From positions 1-64,000 of the forward strand of contig JBCBJV010000018.1 of the NCBI GenBank assembly GCA_038522945.1: a stretch of 64,000 nucleotides of DNA. Direction: 5' to 3'. Shown here one piece after another: positions 1 through 8,303 of this stretch. This DNA is from MED-G105 sp038522945 (GTDB lineage Bacteria > Pseudomonadota > Alphaproteobacteria > Caulobacterales > Parvularculaceae). Under the pieces are notes generated by a model. It searched no databases and had not been told where the DNA came from. It saw nothing but the letters and a program-made list of their open reading frames with translations. The position numbers and the translations under genes are program-made. Position 1 is the first letter of the stretch. Every line of letters begins with the position of its first letter.

Positions 1-932
1 TTCAATTCCCGCCAGAGCTTTGAAGGGATCCCCGTATTGAAGAGATTTGGATCGAAAGCCGGCGTCGATGCCAGCACCAAAATGTCGCCGGTCTCAATAT
101 CGATCACAACCGCCGACGCACTTTCGCCTTCCATCTCTTTCATGGCCGCCTGCTGCAGGTCCGAATCGATGGTGAGAACGAGAGGTTGGCCCTGGGTTGA
201 CGGGACCGCGCCGTCCTTAACCTCTTCAATCACCCTGCCATGGGCGTTGACTTTCACACGCATCTTTCCGGCGATCCCGCGCAACTCGTCTTCATAGGTG
301 CGCTCCAGACCGTCGCGGCCAACCTTGAAGCCCGGTTGACGCAGGAGAAGACGATCTTCTTCCGTAGGCTGAGTATTCAGGTCCCGCTGGGTGACCGCGC
401 CCACATAGCCGATCACAAAGGCTGTAGCCGAGCCGAGCGGATAGTTGCGGGTCTCGCCTACTTCCGGCCGAGCGCCCGGCAGCTCCGGCAATTCGAAATT
501 AATTCGGGAGAACTCTTCCCAAGTGAGATTGTCAACCACTTGAACCGGGTTAACCCCGCCCGTGCGACGGATCTCGCGCATCAGTCGGTTCCGCCTTGTA
601 TCAGAGAGCTCAACATACTGAGCAATTTTCTCAATGGCCGCTTCAAGGTCCGGGGTTTCCTCGGGCGCAAGCAAAAGACGGAAATTCTGGCGATTGGAAG
701 CTAGCGTGTTCCCGAACCGGTCAACGATTTCCCCGCGCAAAGGCGTCAGCAAACGGCGGTTAAACTGGTTTTCTTCCGCCAGCGCCGCAAAATCTTCGTA
801 CTTCGCAATCTGCAGGTGATAGAGCCGCGCGGCGATCCCGCCGAACAGAAGGCTCAAGCCGCCACCGAACAGGGTTGCTCGCCGGCTGAACAGCTCTTTT
901 TTCTCCGGATCATGACTATTAGCACGGATCAT
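1..932 (-). CDS. mrdA: penicillin-binding protein 2 (partial, C-terminus beyond window)
   Basis: Peptidoglycan transpeptidase of the elongasome, anchored in the inner membrane. About 310 N-terminal residues are visible: a basic cytoplasmic start, one hydrophobic segment near residues 20-37, then the PBP dimerisation region with the motif TPLRGEIVDRFGN typical of class B PBPs, and LVLTIDSDLQQA before the transpeptidase domain. The catalytic SxxK lies outside the window. The ATG at 932 follows a GGAGGT ten bases upstream, inside the end of mreD, so translation is probably coupled. It is the last visible gene of mreB-mreC-mreD-mrdA. The gene name rests on sequence and operon position. Confidence 0.93.
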   Translation of the reverse strand, partial: MIRANSHDPEKKELFSRRATLFGGGLSLLFGGIAARLYHLQIAKYEDFAALAEENQFNRRLLTPLRGEIVDRFGNTLASNRQNFRLLLAPEETPDLEAAIEKIAQYVELSDTRRNRLMREIRRTGGVNPVQVVDNLTWEEFSRINFELPELPGARPEVGETRNYPLGSATAFVIGYVGAVTQRDLNTQPTEEDRLLLRQPGFKVGRDGLERTYEDELRGIAGKMRVKVNAHGRVIEEVKDGAVPSTQGQPLVLTIDSDLQQAAMKEMEGESASAVVIDIETGDILVLASTPAFDPNLFNTGIPSKLWREL

Positions 933-938
933 GAGCGC

Positions 939-1451
939 TTAGACCTCCACAATGACGCGCCGGTGCAGTTCCGCAAAACCGTTTGCGACCAATGGATAAA
1001 CCGCGATTGTCGAGGTCATCTGGATCACAAGTTGCCAGGCCGGCAACGGGAACCCGGCCAACATGCTCATGACGGCCCACAGAATGAACGAAGAAAAGAC
1101 GGCCGCGACCGTAAAGCCGAGCCAGACAACGCGTTGCTCGCGACCATGAAAGTAAGATCGCTGCGAAAGAACTAGGTACTGCACAAACAGATAAATACAC
1201 GGCCAGAGGCCTATTGGTCCACCGGATAAAAGGTCCTGAAACAGTCCAATTGCAAATACCGAGACGGACGGCAGGTAGGACGGGCTATAAATTGACCAAA
1301 AATAAACCACGACCAGCGGGATCAGCGGTATCGGCACCAGGCCTTCAACGAGGCGCAGGGGAGATGCGAGCAATAAAACGCCAATGAGACCGAACACGGT
1401 CGGCGTCATGGCCTTCACATAGCGGGTCAGGTTTTCTGCGCGATCCTGCAT
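939..1451 (-). CDS. mreD: rod shape-determining protein MreD
   Basis: Small integral membrane protein of the cell-elongation complex. The 170 residues are almost wholly hydrophobic with about five membrane segments, the usual size and character of MreD. It lies 5 bp after mreC and directly before mrdA, the standard alphaproteobacterial order. MreD is poorly conserved in sequence, so the call rests largely on length, hydrophobicity and position. Confidence 0.88.
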   Translation of the reverse strand: MQDRAENLTRYVKAMTPTVFGLIGVLLLASPLRLVEGLVPIPLIPLVVVYFWSIYSPSYLPSVSVFAIGLFQDLLSGGPIGLWPCIYLFVQYLVLSQRSYFHGREQRVVWLGFTVAAVFSSFILWAVMSMLAGFPLPAWQLVIQMTSTIAVYPLVANGFAELHRRVIVEV

Positions 1452-1456
1452 GAGGC

Positions 1457-2470
1457 TTACTCGGCTCCGTCGCTTGTGGTCGACGCCTCAGTGCTGGCGG
1501 GCGTCACGGGTGTGACCCCTTCTACCGAAGCGTTAGGGGCCACCGCAGACGCAGCATTTTCGTCAGCGCCCCCAACCTCTTCAATGCCATCGGTGCTATC
1601 GGCGCCCTCTTCAAGAACGTCTTCACTAAGGCCGGTAAACTCGTAATTGATGACACGGACGAGCCGCGTCTTGGCAAAGTTCGCCGCAAGCTTAACTTCC
1701 GCACGCTCCGCGCTCGGACGAACGATTTCGCCAATGGGCAATCCGCGCGGTAAGGTTCCTCCTGCCCCGGACGTGAAGACGGTCTGGCCAGCCTCCAGCG
1801 CACTCACATCAGCGCTCAGAACAAATGAAATCGTCGGCCGTGAGGAGGTCCGACCAGCAAGAATGCCCTCAATTTCTGCCCCTTCCACATAGACCGGCAC
1901 CCGGCTCTGGACGTCGGTCAGCAGAAGGACCCGCGACGCAGAATTCGACACATCCACGATCCGACCGATCAGACCTTCCGCATCCACCACCGCCTGGCCG
2001 CGAGCGACGCTATCCTTGCGGCCTGCATTCAGGATCATTGAGTGCGCAAAGGCATCATTGGTCTCGCCCACCACAAAGGCATTGATCGGGGCGATCGGCG
2101 GCGGCGCCCGATAGGCACCCAAGTCTTCGTACGTCGCAACAATCGTTCGGAGGGATCGCGCTTCCCGGGCCCATTCGCGCAAGGCCGCGTTTTCTTCACG
2201 CAGCGCCTTGTTCTGTTCCAGGACGGCAAAGTAATCACGCACCGATCCGATGCGATCCTGAATGAACGCAGCAGGTCCAGCAAAAACGGAGAGCACCGGC
2301 GAAGCCACTTCCAGAGCTGACTCCCGCGCCTTGCGGAAGACCGAGGCTTCAGCGGCATAGAGGCTCGACAGCAGGAAGAAGAATGACACCAGAAACAGAA
2401 GAAGCAGCGTGACCCGCGAGTCCGGCTTTCGTCCTATCCCTTCGCGCCGCTCCTGCCCAAGACCAACCAT
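1457..2470 (-). CDS. mreC: rod shape-determining protein MreC
   Basis: Periplasmic scaffold that links MreB filaments to the peptidoglycan synthases. At 337 residues it shows a short cytoplasmic stretch, one membrane segment at about residues 21-40, a coiled-coil region around residues 75-110 rich in Leu, Glu and Lys, and then the beta-rich MreC domain. The C-terminal 60 residues are acidic and Thr/Ala/Glu-rich, a low-complexity tail common in alphaproteobacterial MreC. It lies 78 bp after mreB and 5 bp before mreD, in one operon. Confidence 0.95.
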   Translation of the reverse strand: MVGLGQERREGIGRKPDSRVTLLLLFLVSFFFLLSSLYAAEASVFRKARESALEVASPVLSVFAGPAAFIQDRIGSVRDYFAVLEQNKALREENAALREWAREARSLRTIVATYEDLGAYRAPPPIAPINAFVVGETNDAFAHSMILNAGRKDSVARGQAVVDAEGLIGRIVDVSNSASRVLLLTDVQSRVPVYVEGAEIEGILAGRTSSRPTISFVLSADVSALEAGQTVFTSGAGGTLPRGLPIGEIVRPSAERAEVKLAANFAKTRLVRVINYEFTGLSEDVLEEGADSTDGIEEVGGADENAASAVAPNASVEGVTPVTPASTEASTTSDGAE

Positions 2471-2548
2471 GTTTGCCGATTACAACTCATTAAATCGATG
2501 CCGGGCTATTTACCTGTAAGCGTTCAGCCACGGCGTTTTGACTATTTG

Positions 2549-3589
2549 CTAGATCGCAGACGTCAGGACGCCGCGCATCTCTTTTTCGTTTTCCAGCGCA
2601 TTGCCGGTACCAAGTGCGACGCAGCATAGCGGATCGTCGGCCACGGATACAGGCAAACCGGTCTCATCACGCAAAACCTGATCGAGGTTTTTCAGGAGCG
2701 CCCCGCCGCCCGTCAGCATGATCCCTGTGTCGACAATATCGGCTGCCAATTCCGGCGGCGTTGCTTCCAGTGCCACTTTCACAGCTTCGATGATCTGGCT
2801 CACAGGCTCCGCCAGTGCTTCAGCGACTTGCGCTTCACCGATGCGCACTTCTTTCGGCACACCGTGCATAAGGTCACGGCCCTTGATCTGGATGGTGACG
2901 CCTGAGCCTTCGTTCGGGATCATGGCCGAACCAACTTCCTTTTTGATCCGCTCCGCCGACGCCTCACCGATCAGGAGGTTATACATCCGCCGGATGTAGC
3001 CGATAATCGCCTCATCCATCTTGTCGCCGCCAACACGGACCGACCGAGAGTAAACAATGCCGCCGAGCGACAGCACAGCAACCTCTGTCGTGCCACCCCC
3101 AATGTCGACAACCATGGAACCGGTCGGATCGGTCACCGGCAGGCCCGCACCGATCGCAGCCGCCATGGGCTCTTCGATCAGGTCCACTTTCCGGGCACCG
3201 GCTGAAAGTGCAGATTCCTGGATGGCCCGGCGCTCAACCGCCGTCGCACCCGACGGCACGCAAACAACAATGCGCGGGCTCGCAAAAGAGCGACGATTGT
3301 GCACCTTCTTGATAAAGTGCTTGATCATGGCTTCAGCGACTTCGAAATCGGCGATGACGCCATCACGCATAGGCCGGATCGCCTCGATCTCGCCTGGCGT
3401 GCGGCCGAGCATGTCTTTGGCTTCATTGCCCACTGCGCGCACCAGTTTGCGCCCGTGACGGTTCTCAATGGCCACCACAGATGGCTCGTTCAAAACGATC
3501 CCGCGCCCCTTGACGAAAACCAGCGTATTCGCTGTTCCAAGGTCAATCGCCATATCCGCGGAGAGCATGCCAAAAAGTGTCGAGAGCAT
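2549..3589 (-). CDS. mreB: rod shape-determining protein MreB (bacterial actin)
   Basis: Actin-like ATPase that forms membrane-bound filaments guiding lateral wall synthesis. The 346 residues match the family length. Phosphate-binding motif DLGTANTLVF is at about residues 17-26, and the second phosphate loop reads VVDIGGGTTEVAVL. The short N-terminal hydrophobic stretch is the usual membrane-binding helix. First gene of the elongasome operon; its promoter must lie in the 160 bp upstream of 3589. Confidence 0.98.
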   Translation of the reverse strand: MLSTLFGMLSADMAIDLGTANTLVFVKGRGIVLNEPSVVAIENRHGRKLVRAVGNEAKDMLGRTPGEIEAIRPMRDGVIADFEVAEAMIKHFIKKVHNRRSFASPRIVVCVPSGATAVERRAIQESALSAGARKVDLIEEPMAAAIGAGLPVTDPTGSMVVDIGGGTTEVAVLSLGGIVYSRSVRVGGDKMDEAIIGYIRRMYNLLIGEASAERIKKEVGSAMIPNEGSGVTIQIKGRDLMHGVPKEVRIGEAQVAEALAEPVSQIIEAVKVALEATPPELAADIVDTGIMLTGGGALLKNLDQVLRDETGLPVSVADDPLCCVALGTGNALENEKEMRGVLTSAI

Positions 3590-3752
3590 GAATTTTTCCT
3601 ATCGCCGGTACTGTAATCCCGCGTCAGGCTTAACCTTAATGCGTTCCTAAATCGTCAACAAATGCCCGAAATCAATCCGCCAGCAAAAACATCATCGGCC
3701 TTAAAGAGATTCTCTGTCATCGAGAGGTTTCATTCTCCCCAACAGGATCTGT

Positions 3753-4571
3753 TTAAGGCGCACCTTCTGACCCACTATCTTCCATAAAATCTGATGGTGC
3801 TGCGGGCCCACGCATCCGCACATAAACCTGCCGCGCGCCATACAAAAACAGGCACCACACCCCGATAATCCCTGCAAGCAAGGCAAAATGCGCCGGCTCA
3901 CGGGTGGTGAAGAACTCTAGAATCCCGTCGACGCCACTCTTGAAGTTGCTCTGGTCGGGGGCGAAGGCGCCTAGGACAGCGACAATCGCGATTTTCGGGA
4001 TGATCCCGAAACCGGTCCCCAGCCAGTATTTCCATAAAGGAATATGCGCCGCGCCGGCGGCCGCATTCACGACAATGAAGGGCGCGGACGGGACGACCCG
4101 GATCACCGCGCTCGCGGCAATCCCGTGACGGCCCAGAAAATTGATCAGCGATTGCACCCGCTCCCCGCCATACTGGCGTACCCACTGCCCACCCAGAAAG
4201 TGACCAATCCCGAACGTCAGCGTTGCACTGGAGAGCGTCGCGACCCAGGCATAAAACGCGCCTTTCGCCGGACCGAAGGCCAGCACGGTCGCGGTGATCA
4301 GCAGGATCTGGGGAAAACCGGTGAGCGCCAGAAACCCGAAAACGGAAATTACCACCAGCACCGCCCAGGGCGAGCCCGCGGCTTTCGCGAGCAGCTCACT
4401 CAGGCGGTCGCCATTGTCGCCGAGATTAATCCACTTCTGACCAAAGATCAGCATCAAGACGACAAACAGGATCAGGATCAGCGAGACGATAAGCGAGGTT
4501 ACCGCCCGCGAGTCCATGTTTCCTAAAAACTGTGTCAGCTGGCGAACGGGGCCGAACATACCTAAACGCAA
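3753..4571 (-). CDS. TVP38/TMEM64 family membrane protein (SNARE-associated/DedA-like)
   Basis: Predicted inner-membrane protein of the TVP38/TMEM64 (PF09335) family, distantly related to DedA and implicated in lipid or ion transport. It has 272 residues with an N-terminal membrane segment at about residues 24-44 and several central hydrophobic helices. The region GxFLALTGFPQILLITA and the later RVVPSAPFIVVNAAAGAAHI block are typical of the family. It is monocistronic, upstream of and co-oriented with mreB but separated from it by about 160 bp. The substrate cannot be inferred. Confidence 0.85.
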   Translation of the reverse strand: MRLGMFGPVRQLTQFLGNMDSRAVTSLIVSLILILFVVLMLIFGQKWINLGDNGDRLSELLAKAAGSPWAVLVVISVFGFLALTGFPQILLITATVLAFGPAKGAFYAWVATLSSATLTFGIGHFLGGQWVRQYGGERVQSLINFLGRHGIAASAVIRVVPSAPFIVVNAAAGAAHIPLWKYWLGTGFGIIPKIAIVAVLGAFAPDQSNFKSGVDGILEFFTTREPAHFALLAGIIGVWCLFLYGARQVYVRMRGPAAPSDFMEDSGSEGAP

Positions 4572-4939
4572 TATGACCTGTTATGGCCGTCCCTATGGAA
4601 GCGGCCCTTTATGAGTGACCCGGCGTGGCTTTTTTGGTGTCGAGCGCTGACCTTACCTCCCTGCCAGCGGCCCGACGCATTCCTGCCCGGAAACCGATTG
4701 GTACCGGGCCCGCCGGGCAATGGCAATGTTGGGGATGTTGGCCGGGGCTTGGGGTTTAGTTCGGCCCAGGTGAACGGGAAATTGATCTGCGTTATGTGCC
4801 GGGTTTCAATTTGCGGTTACGCACCATAACGTCCTTTATGACACACGAAATTATCGTGTATTCAAATGACCAAGGCGTCGATTGCGAATGACATCTTCAG
4901 TGGTATTCTGCAATCGCGAAAGAATTTTGGAGGACAGCA
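4572..4939. other. intergenic stretch, no supported gene
   Basis: This stretch lies between the TVP38-type gene and the broken small gene. It holds an open frame of 72 codons starting at 4611 with unconvincing composition and no homology that I recognise. G-rich runs and short imperfect inverted repeats are present around 4700-4760, but no terminator or RNA gene can be supported. Confidence 0.4.
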
Positions 4940-5229
4940 ATGGCTGCTAAATGGTGGTTCGCCGCAGCTTCTTTTGTTGGAGTAGTTGCAGGTATCGTTC
5001 TGATATACATTGGGGGCCGATTGCGGTCGAAGCTGATGCGATTTCAGTAGAAGGCTTCCTTTCAGCAAGCGGAATTACCCTCAGCACAGGAATGATACTC
5101 GTAATCTCCATGCTATTGATGTTTTTTATAAGTGTCTGACAGCCGCTATATGAGGCGTCGGAAGAAGAAGTAGAAGACGCGGACGGAAAGAAGAAGAAGA
5201 AAAGCTCAAGCGCCCGTTCCACGTTTTGA
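4940..5229 (+). pseudogene. broken two-TM small membrane protein gene (frameshift plus in-frame TGA)
   Basis: The ATG at 4940 has an excellent ribosome site (TTGGAGGA, seven bases upstream) and opens a frame with a hydrophobic helix, ending early at 5050. A shift to the -1 frame in the G-run at 5012-5016 continues into a sensible sequence with a second hydrophobic helix (TGMILVISMLLMFFISV) that ends at TGA 5137-5139. The same frame then runs on for 29 more codons with an acidic then Lys-rich tail to TGA 5227. Restored, the protein would have about 96 residues: two membrane helices and a charged tail. Two defects point to a decayed gene rather than one sequencing slip. I do not recognise the family. 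Confidence 0.6.
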
Positions 5230-5237
5230 TAAAATAT

Positions 5238-5263
5238 TGTCCGATAAACTTTATTATCGGACA
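5238..5263. repeat. perfect 10-bp inverted repeat with 6-base loop
   Basis: The left arm TGTCCGATAA (5238-5247) is exactly complementary to the right arm TTATCGGACA (5254-5263), with loop ACTTTA. It follows the last stop codon of the broken small gene by 8 bases. No T-run follows on either strand, so it is not a classical intrinsic terminator. The arms look like half-sites of a dimeric DNA-binding protein; a resemblance to the TGTCYGATAA half-sites bound by Tn3-family serine resolvases is noted from memory and not verified. Confidence 0.6.
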
Positions 5264-5493
5264 TAGTGAAGACTGAATAGAAATTGGCGATCGGGGTAAG
5301 CGACGAGAGCGACCGAGGCAAGCGATAGGTGACGCAGTGTTTTCTATCAGATGGGCGTGATAGGGGTTTACGTCTTACAGCCAACGACCGTAGGTCGTCG
5401 GGCGACGTCTATTGCCATCAGTCCGGAATGGGAATTTTTCGCAGCTTCAAGCGGTAAAACACGCCAGCGAAATGCAAGTTACAGATCCACACC

Positions 5494-6894
5494 CTAATTC
5501 TGTCGATAGAGATTGATGGTTTCTAGGGTCGTTTTATTCGACGCGCTAAAATTGTTCGTTCCGTAGCGCCGGTTTACCCGCTCGAATTTTGCGACGGTTT
5601 TTTCTGCGGTGGCGATGTTGTCGTAACCCTCGAAGGACGGAGGGCATTCGCGGGGCGATCCAATGCAGTACTTTGAAAGGCTGTATGATATGAACTCTTT
5701 GTATCGAGACTGGGCAGCAAACAAGAGCTTTCCAGACACGTCGAGGCGATATAAAAGACTATTCTTGAACATGCATTTTTTTGATTTCGGCGTTACCTTG
5801 CCATCCGGAGAATGCCGCGTGTCCATGTGACTGCGGCAGGCGTTTCTCGCCTCTTTGTGCTCATGGCCGAGGACGGTCGCAACCAACTTCCGGGCCCGGT
5901 AATCACAGATCGATTTAGGCGAAGACCTCGTTCCGAAGGGTGTTATGTAACCGGCGCAAAAAACCTGCAAAATCCCCTCAGCGTACTCTCGTTGCTTCGT
6001 CTCTTCCGAAAAGTCGATCTGGCCGCTAGCGGCTGCAAGAAAAATCTTCGTCAGCTCGTCCACCTGCTTTCGCGACGCGTCGAGCAAGGTCTTGTTCGGC
6101 ATTTGTTCGATGACCGGAACGGTGGAGCTTGTGAGGCCTGGTTCCGCCATTTCCGTCAGCAACGCTAACGCGCTTTTTCCCGCCGAGTACTTCGACGCTA
6201 GGGGGCAGTCGCCGCATGCTTCCGCCAATCGATCGACCTCGCCTCTGACATGTTCGAACGCTTCGTTATAGCGCTCCGACGTGACAACGAAGCCGTAGCC
6301 GGATGCACTTAAGTCAGCGGGAAAAAGCAGATCTTGATACAGATAAAGCTGCGTACCAAGTGCATCTCTGGCGAGCGGGTCCCATGCAAGAGGACGCCTC
6401 AGAAAGGACCCCTCTTGTCCGTCGAGTTTGTGAAAGTACAAAGTTGCACACGGAAGGTTGGCCTCACGGCGAGATGGGCGCGGTGCCGCCACGCGAAGCT
6501 CAAGGCCCGCCTCGGTGAAAACCGCTTCTTGGAAATCCAAAAAAACGTACCGCTCGCCCCGATAACGATTACGGTCCCCGAATGATGGATTGTAGACGGC
6601 TCCCTGCTCTCTTGCGAGCGAGAGTGCGCCAAAAGAAATGTGCCCGTAGTCGCCTGGATACTGAAAGGCATATTCCGCGAAGAGCCTGTCGCCGCCACCC
6701 GAAACGGTGGCCGCATCATCGAATTTGAGGTCGAGAAGCACGCGCCCGTCGTTTCCGTCGCTTGAGCAGCTCGCACGCCAGATCTCAGCGGACGCGCGCG
6801 CGGGAAGTCCCATCGCGGTGGCGATCAGTACGCCAACAAGGACGTGCCCGGCGAGCGGAAAAAGATTCAGGTGCGCAAAGCGGAACCTGCTCAT
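5494..6894 (-). CDS. secreted protein of unknown function
   Basis: I do not recognise this family. From the ATG at 6894 (AGGA eight bases upstream) the product has 466 residues, beginning with a basic n-region and a hydrophobic core ending in ARASA, a likely Sec signal peptide. The open frame extends 28 codons further upstream, but the signal peptide and ribosome site favour 6894. The mature part is soluble and contains at least ten cysteines, some in close pairs (CGDC, CRSHM..KKC), suggesting disulfides in the periplasm or outside. No membrane segments follow the signal. It sits alone in an accessory segment. Confidence 0.7.
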   Translation of the reverse strand: MSRFRFAHLNLFPLAGHVLVGVLIATAMGLPARASAEIWRASCSSDGNDGRVLLDLKFDDAATVSGGGDRLFAEYAFQYPGDYGHISFGALSLAREQGAVYNPSFGDRNRYRGERYVFLDFQEAVFTEAGLELRVAAPRPSRREANLPCATLYFHKLDGQEGSFLRRPLAWDPLARDALGTQLYLYQDLLFPADLSASGYGFVVTSERYNEAFEHVRGEVDRLAEACGDCPLASKYSAGKSALALLTEMAEPGLTSSTVPVIEQMPNKTLLDASRKQVDELTKIFLAAASGQIDFSEETKQREYAEGILQVFCAGYITPFGTRSSPKSICDYRARKLVATVLGHEHKEARNACRSHMDTRHSPDGKVTPKSKKCMFKNSLLYRLDVSGKLLFAAQSRYKEFISYSLSKYCIGSPRECPPSFEGYDNIATAEKTVAKFERVNRRYGTNNFSASNKTTLETINLYRQN

Positions 6895-7007
6895 GATGTT
6901 AATCCTAATTTCAAAATACCCTCTTCGCAGTTGAAATATAAATAAGGCCTGATTGAGGCGGCGGGTTTGTGCCGCCATCTTGTTTTTACAGACCGGCCGT
7001 GCCTTGA

Positions 7008-7244
7008 CCCATCAAGGCAACGCACCAAAGACGGGCATTTGAAAAGGCGTTTGCCTCGTTTTTGAAGAAAGGGCCTGGTATCCCGTGGCAGGCTCGTACG
7101 GGCGGCGACGAGAGTGCCGCAAAGAAGAAGGCCGCGAGCAAAACGAAATACACTTGCGAGGAATGCGGTATAAACGCATGGGCGAAGCCGGACACCAATC
7201 TGATATGCGGTGATTGCGAAGTGCGAATGGAGGCCGACGAATAA
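7008..7244 (+). pseudogene. SprT-like zinc-ribbon C-terminal remnant
   Basis: The frame is open from 7008, with a TTG at 7062 as the only plausible start. The last 40 residues, CEECGINAWAKPD followed by LICGDCEVRME, form a CxxC...CxxC zinc ribbon matching what I recall of the C-terminal end of SprT-like metallopeptidase-fold proteins found on alphaproteobacterial islands and plasmids. The HExxH catalytic domain that should precede it is absent; the preceding frame contains a stop at 7005-7007. This looks like the 3' stub of a larger gene, although expression as a 60-residue zinc-ribbon protein is possible. Confidence 0.55.
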
Positions 7245-7303
7245 CACTATTGCTAATTCCGTCTCATCCCTGCACCCGGTAATAGATACGGGGAAGTGTC
7301 CGT

Positions 7304-7591
7304 TTATGTGCCTAGAGGGCAATTTCTGGAAAGGCGTAGCTCTTTCTGAGTCGTCTTTTCTTCGAAGTCAGAAAAGTAGGTGACAAAAATAAAACGATCG
7401 AAAATGCTTGGGTCATACCTGTGCGAAAAAGCGTTTGCTTGGCAAAAGCATTTTTGCATATCGGCACCGACGCGTTGACAGTTTTCGACAAGTTGTCTGC
7501 CAGCGTCGCGGCCGTTCTCTACCTGCATTGGAAATAGATAGAAGTTGAAAATTGCGAATACGACTGCGTAGATAAATCCGATAACTTTCAT
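7304..7591 (-). CDS. small exported or membrane-anchored protein
   Basis: A 95-residue product whose first 22 residues form a hydrophobic signal or anchor helix (IGFIYAVVFAIFNFYLF). The remainder is polar with four cysteines, including CFC. The ATG has a strong GGAAGG six bases upstream. It begins 19 bp after the stop of the XRE regulator gene on the same strand, so the two are probably one operon. No family is recognised; the pairing suggests it works with, or is controlled by, the membrane-anchored regulator. Confidence 0.65.
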   Translation of the reverse strand: MKVIGFIYAVVFAIFNFYLFPMQVENGRDAGRQLVENCQRVGADMQKCFCQANAFSHRYDPSIFDRFIFVTYFSDFEEKTTQKELRLSRNCPLGT

Positions 7592-7610
7592 TCAGCACCT
7601 TCCAAAGCCG

Positions 7611-8303
7611 CTACATTGAAACCACGCGATAGTCCCTGGGATCGTCAGTCAAGCCAGCGCACTGAATTCTCAGGTCAATGGTTTGACCTCGCTTCAAGAA
7701 GCCTTGTTTGGCGCACACCACCTTACCGTATTGGATCGCCCCTGCTTCAAACTTTCCATCTCCGCCTATGTTAGTGATTCGCAGATGTACATCTGGGTAG
7801 ACCATACTGAAGTCCGCCCTTCCCGAAACTAATTTAGGGTTTGCTTGTCCTTGAAACTTGAAAAGGTAATAAGCCGCTACAATCGCGACGATGCCGATTA
7901 AGACTTTGTTTTTCACGATAAATTCCTTGAGTCCTTTGTGTTTATCTGCGGCGGAATTAATCATCTCTGGAGCCGCCGAAGTTTCATTTTGAGCGTCTTC
8001 GCTAACACTATCCGACCCGCCTTTTTCATGGCTCGCTCGTTCTGGTTCGAAAGCTTCTGGCGCGTCCGTTGCTTCATCCCTGCGAATAACAGCCAAAGGA
8101 ACCTCAAGCGCGTCAGCGATGAACGAAAGCGTTTCCAACGCCACCGGCTCGCCTGCTTCTGCTCGCTGGATGGTCCGCCGATTTACGTTAGCCATAATGG
8201 CCAACTTCTCTTGCGAGTGACCCGCTTCGATCCGAAGCTTGCGGAGCTTTTCCCCATCAATAGACACGCTTGGTCTTCCGTTGCTGTTTGTGTTTCCGAC
8301 CAT
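7611..8303 (-). CDS. membrane-anchored XRE-family transcriptional regulator
   Basis: The 230-residue protein has an XRE helix-turn-helix at about residues 17-72 (EKLRKLRIEAGHSQEKLA, then NVNRRTIQRAEAG), an acidic linker at about 75-125, one membrane helix at about 133-150 (VLIGIVAIVAAYYLFKF) and an extracytoplasmic C-terminal domain of 80 residues with two cysteines. This layout suggests a one-component regulator sensing an envelope signal. The ATG at 8303 has GGAG eight bases upstream. Three copies of GTTGCRTAAC lie 160-250 bp upstream. The domain architecture is seen directly; the sensing role is inferred. Confidence 0.82.
   Translation of the reverse strand: MVGNTNSNGRPSVSIDGEKLRKLRIEAGHSQEKLAIMANVNRRTIQRAEAGEPVALETLSFIADALEVPLAVIRRDEATDAPEAFEPERASHEKGGSDSVSEDAQNETSAAPEMINSAADKHKGLKEFIVKNKVLIGIVAIVAAYYLFKFQGQANPKLVSGRADFSMVYPDVHLRITNIGGDGKFEAGAIQYGKVVCAKQGFLKRGQTIDLRIQCAGLTDDPRDYRVVSM

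Noticed and set aside
4611..4829. 72-codon plus-strand frame
   Set aside because: It has no ribosome site and contains G-runs and inverted repeats rather than coding-like composition.
5137..5139. TGA in the broken small gene as a selenocysteine codon
   Set aside because: No SECIS-like hairpin follows directly, other TGA codons here act as stops, and an independent frameshift is also present.
7245..7303. Extra gene between the zinc-ribbon stub and the exported small protein
   Set aside because: Only 59 bp, with no start or ribosome site.
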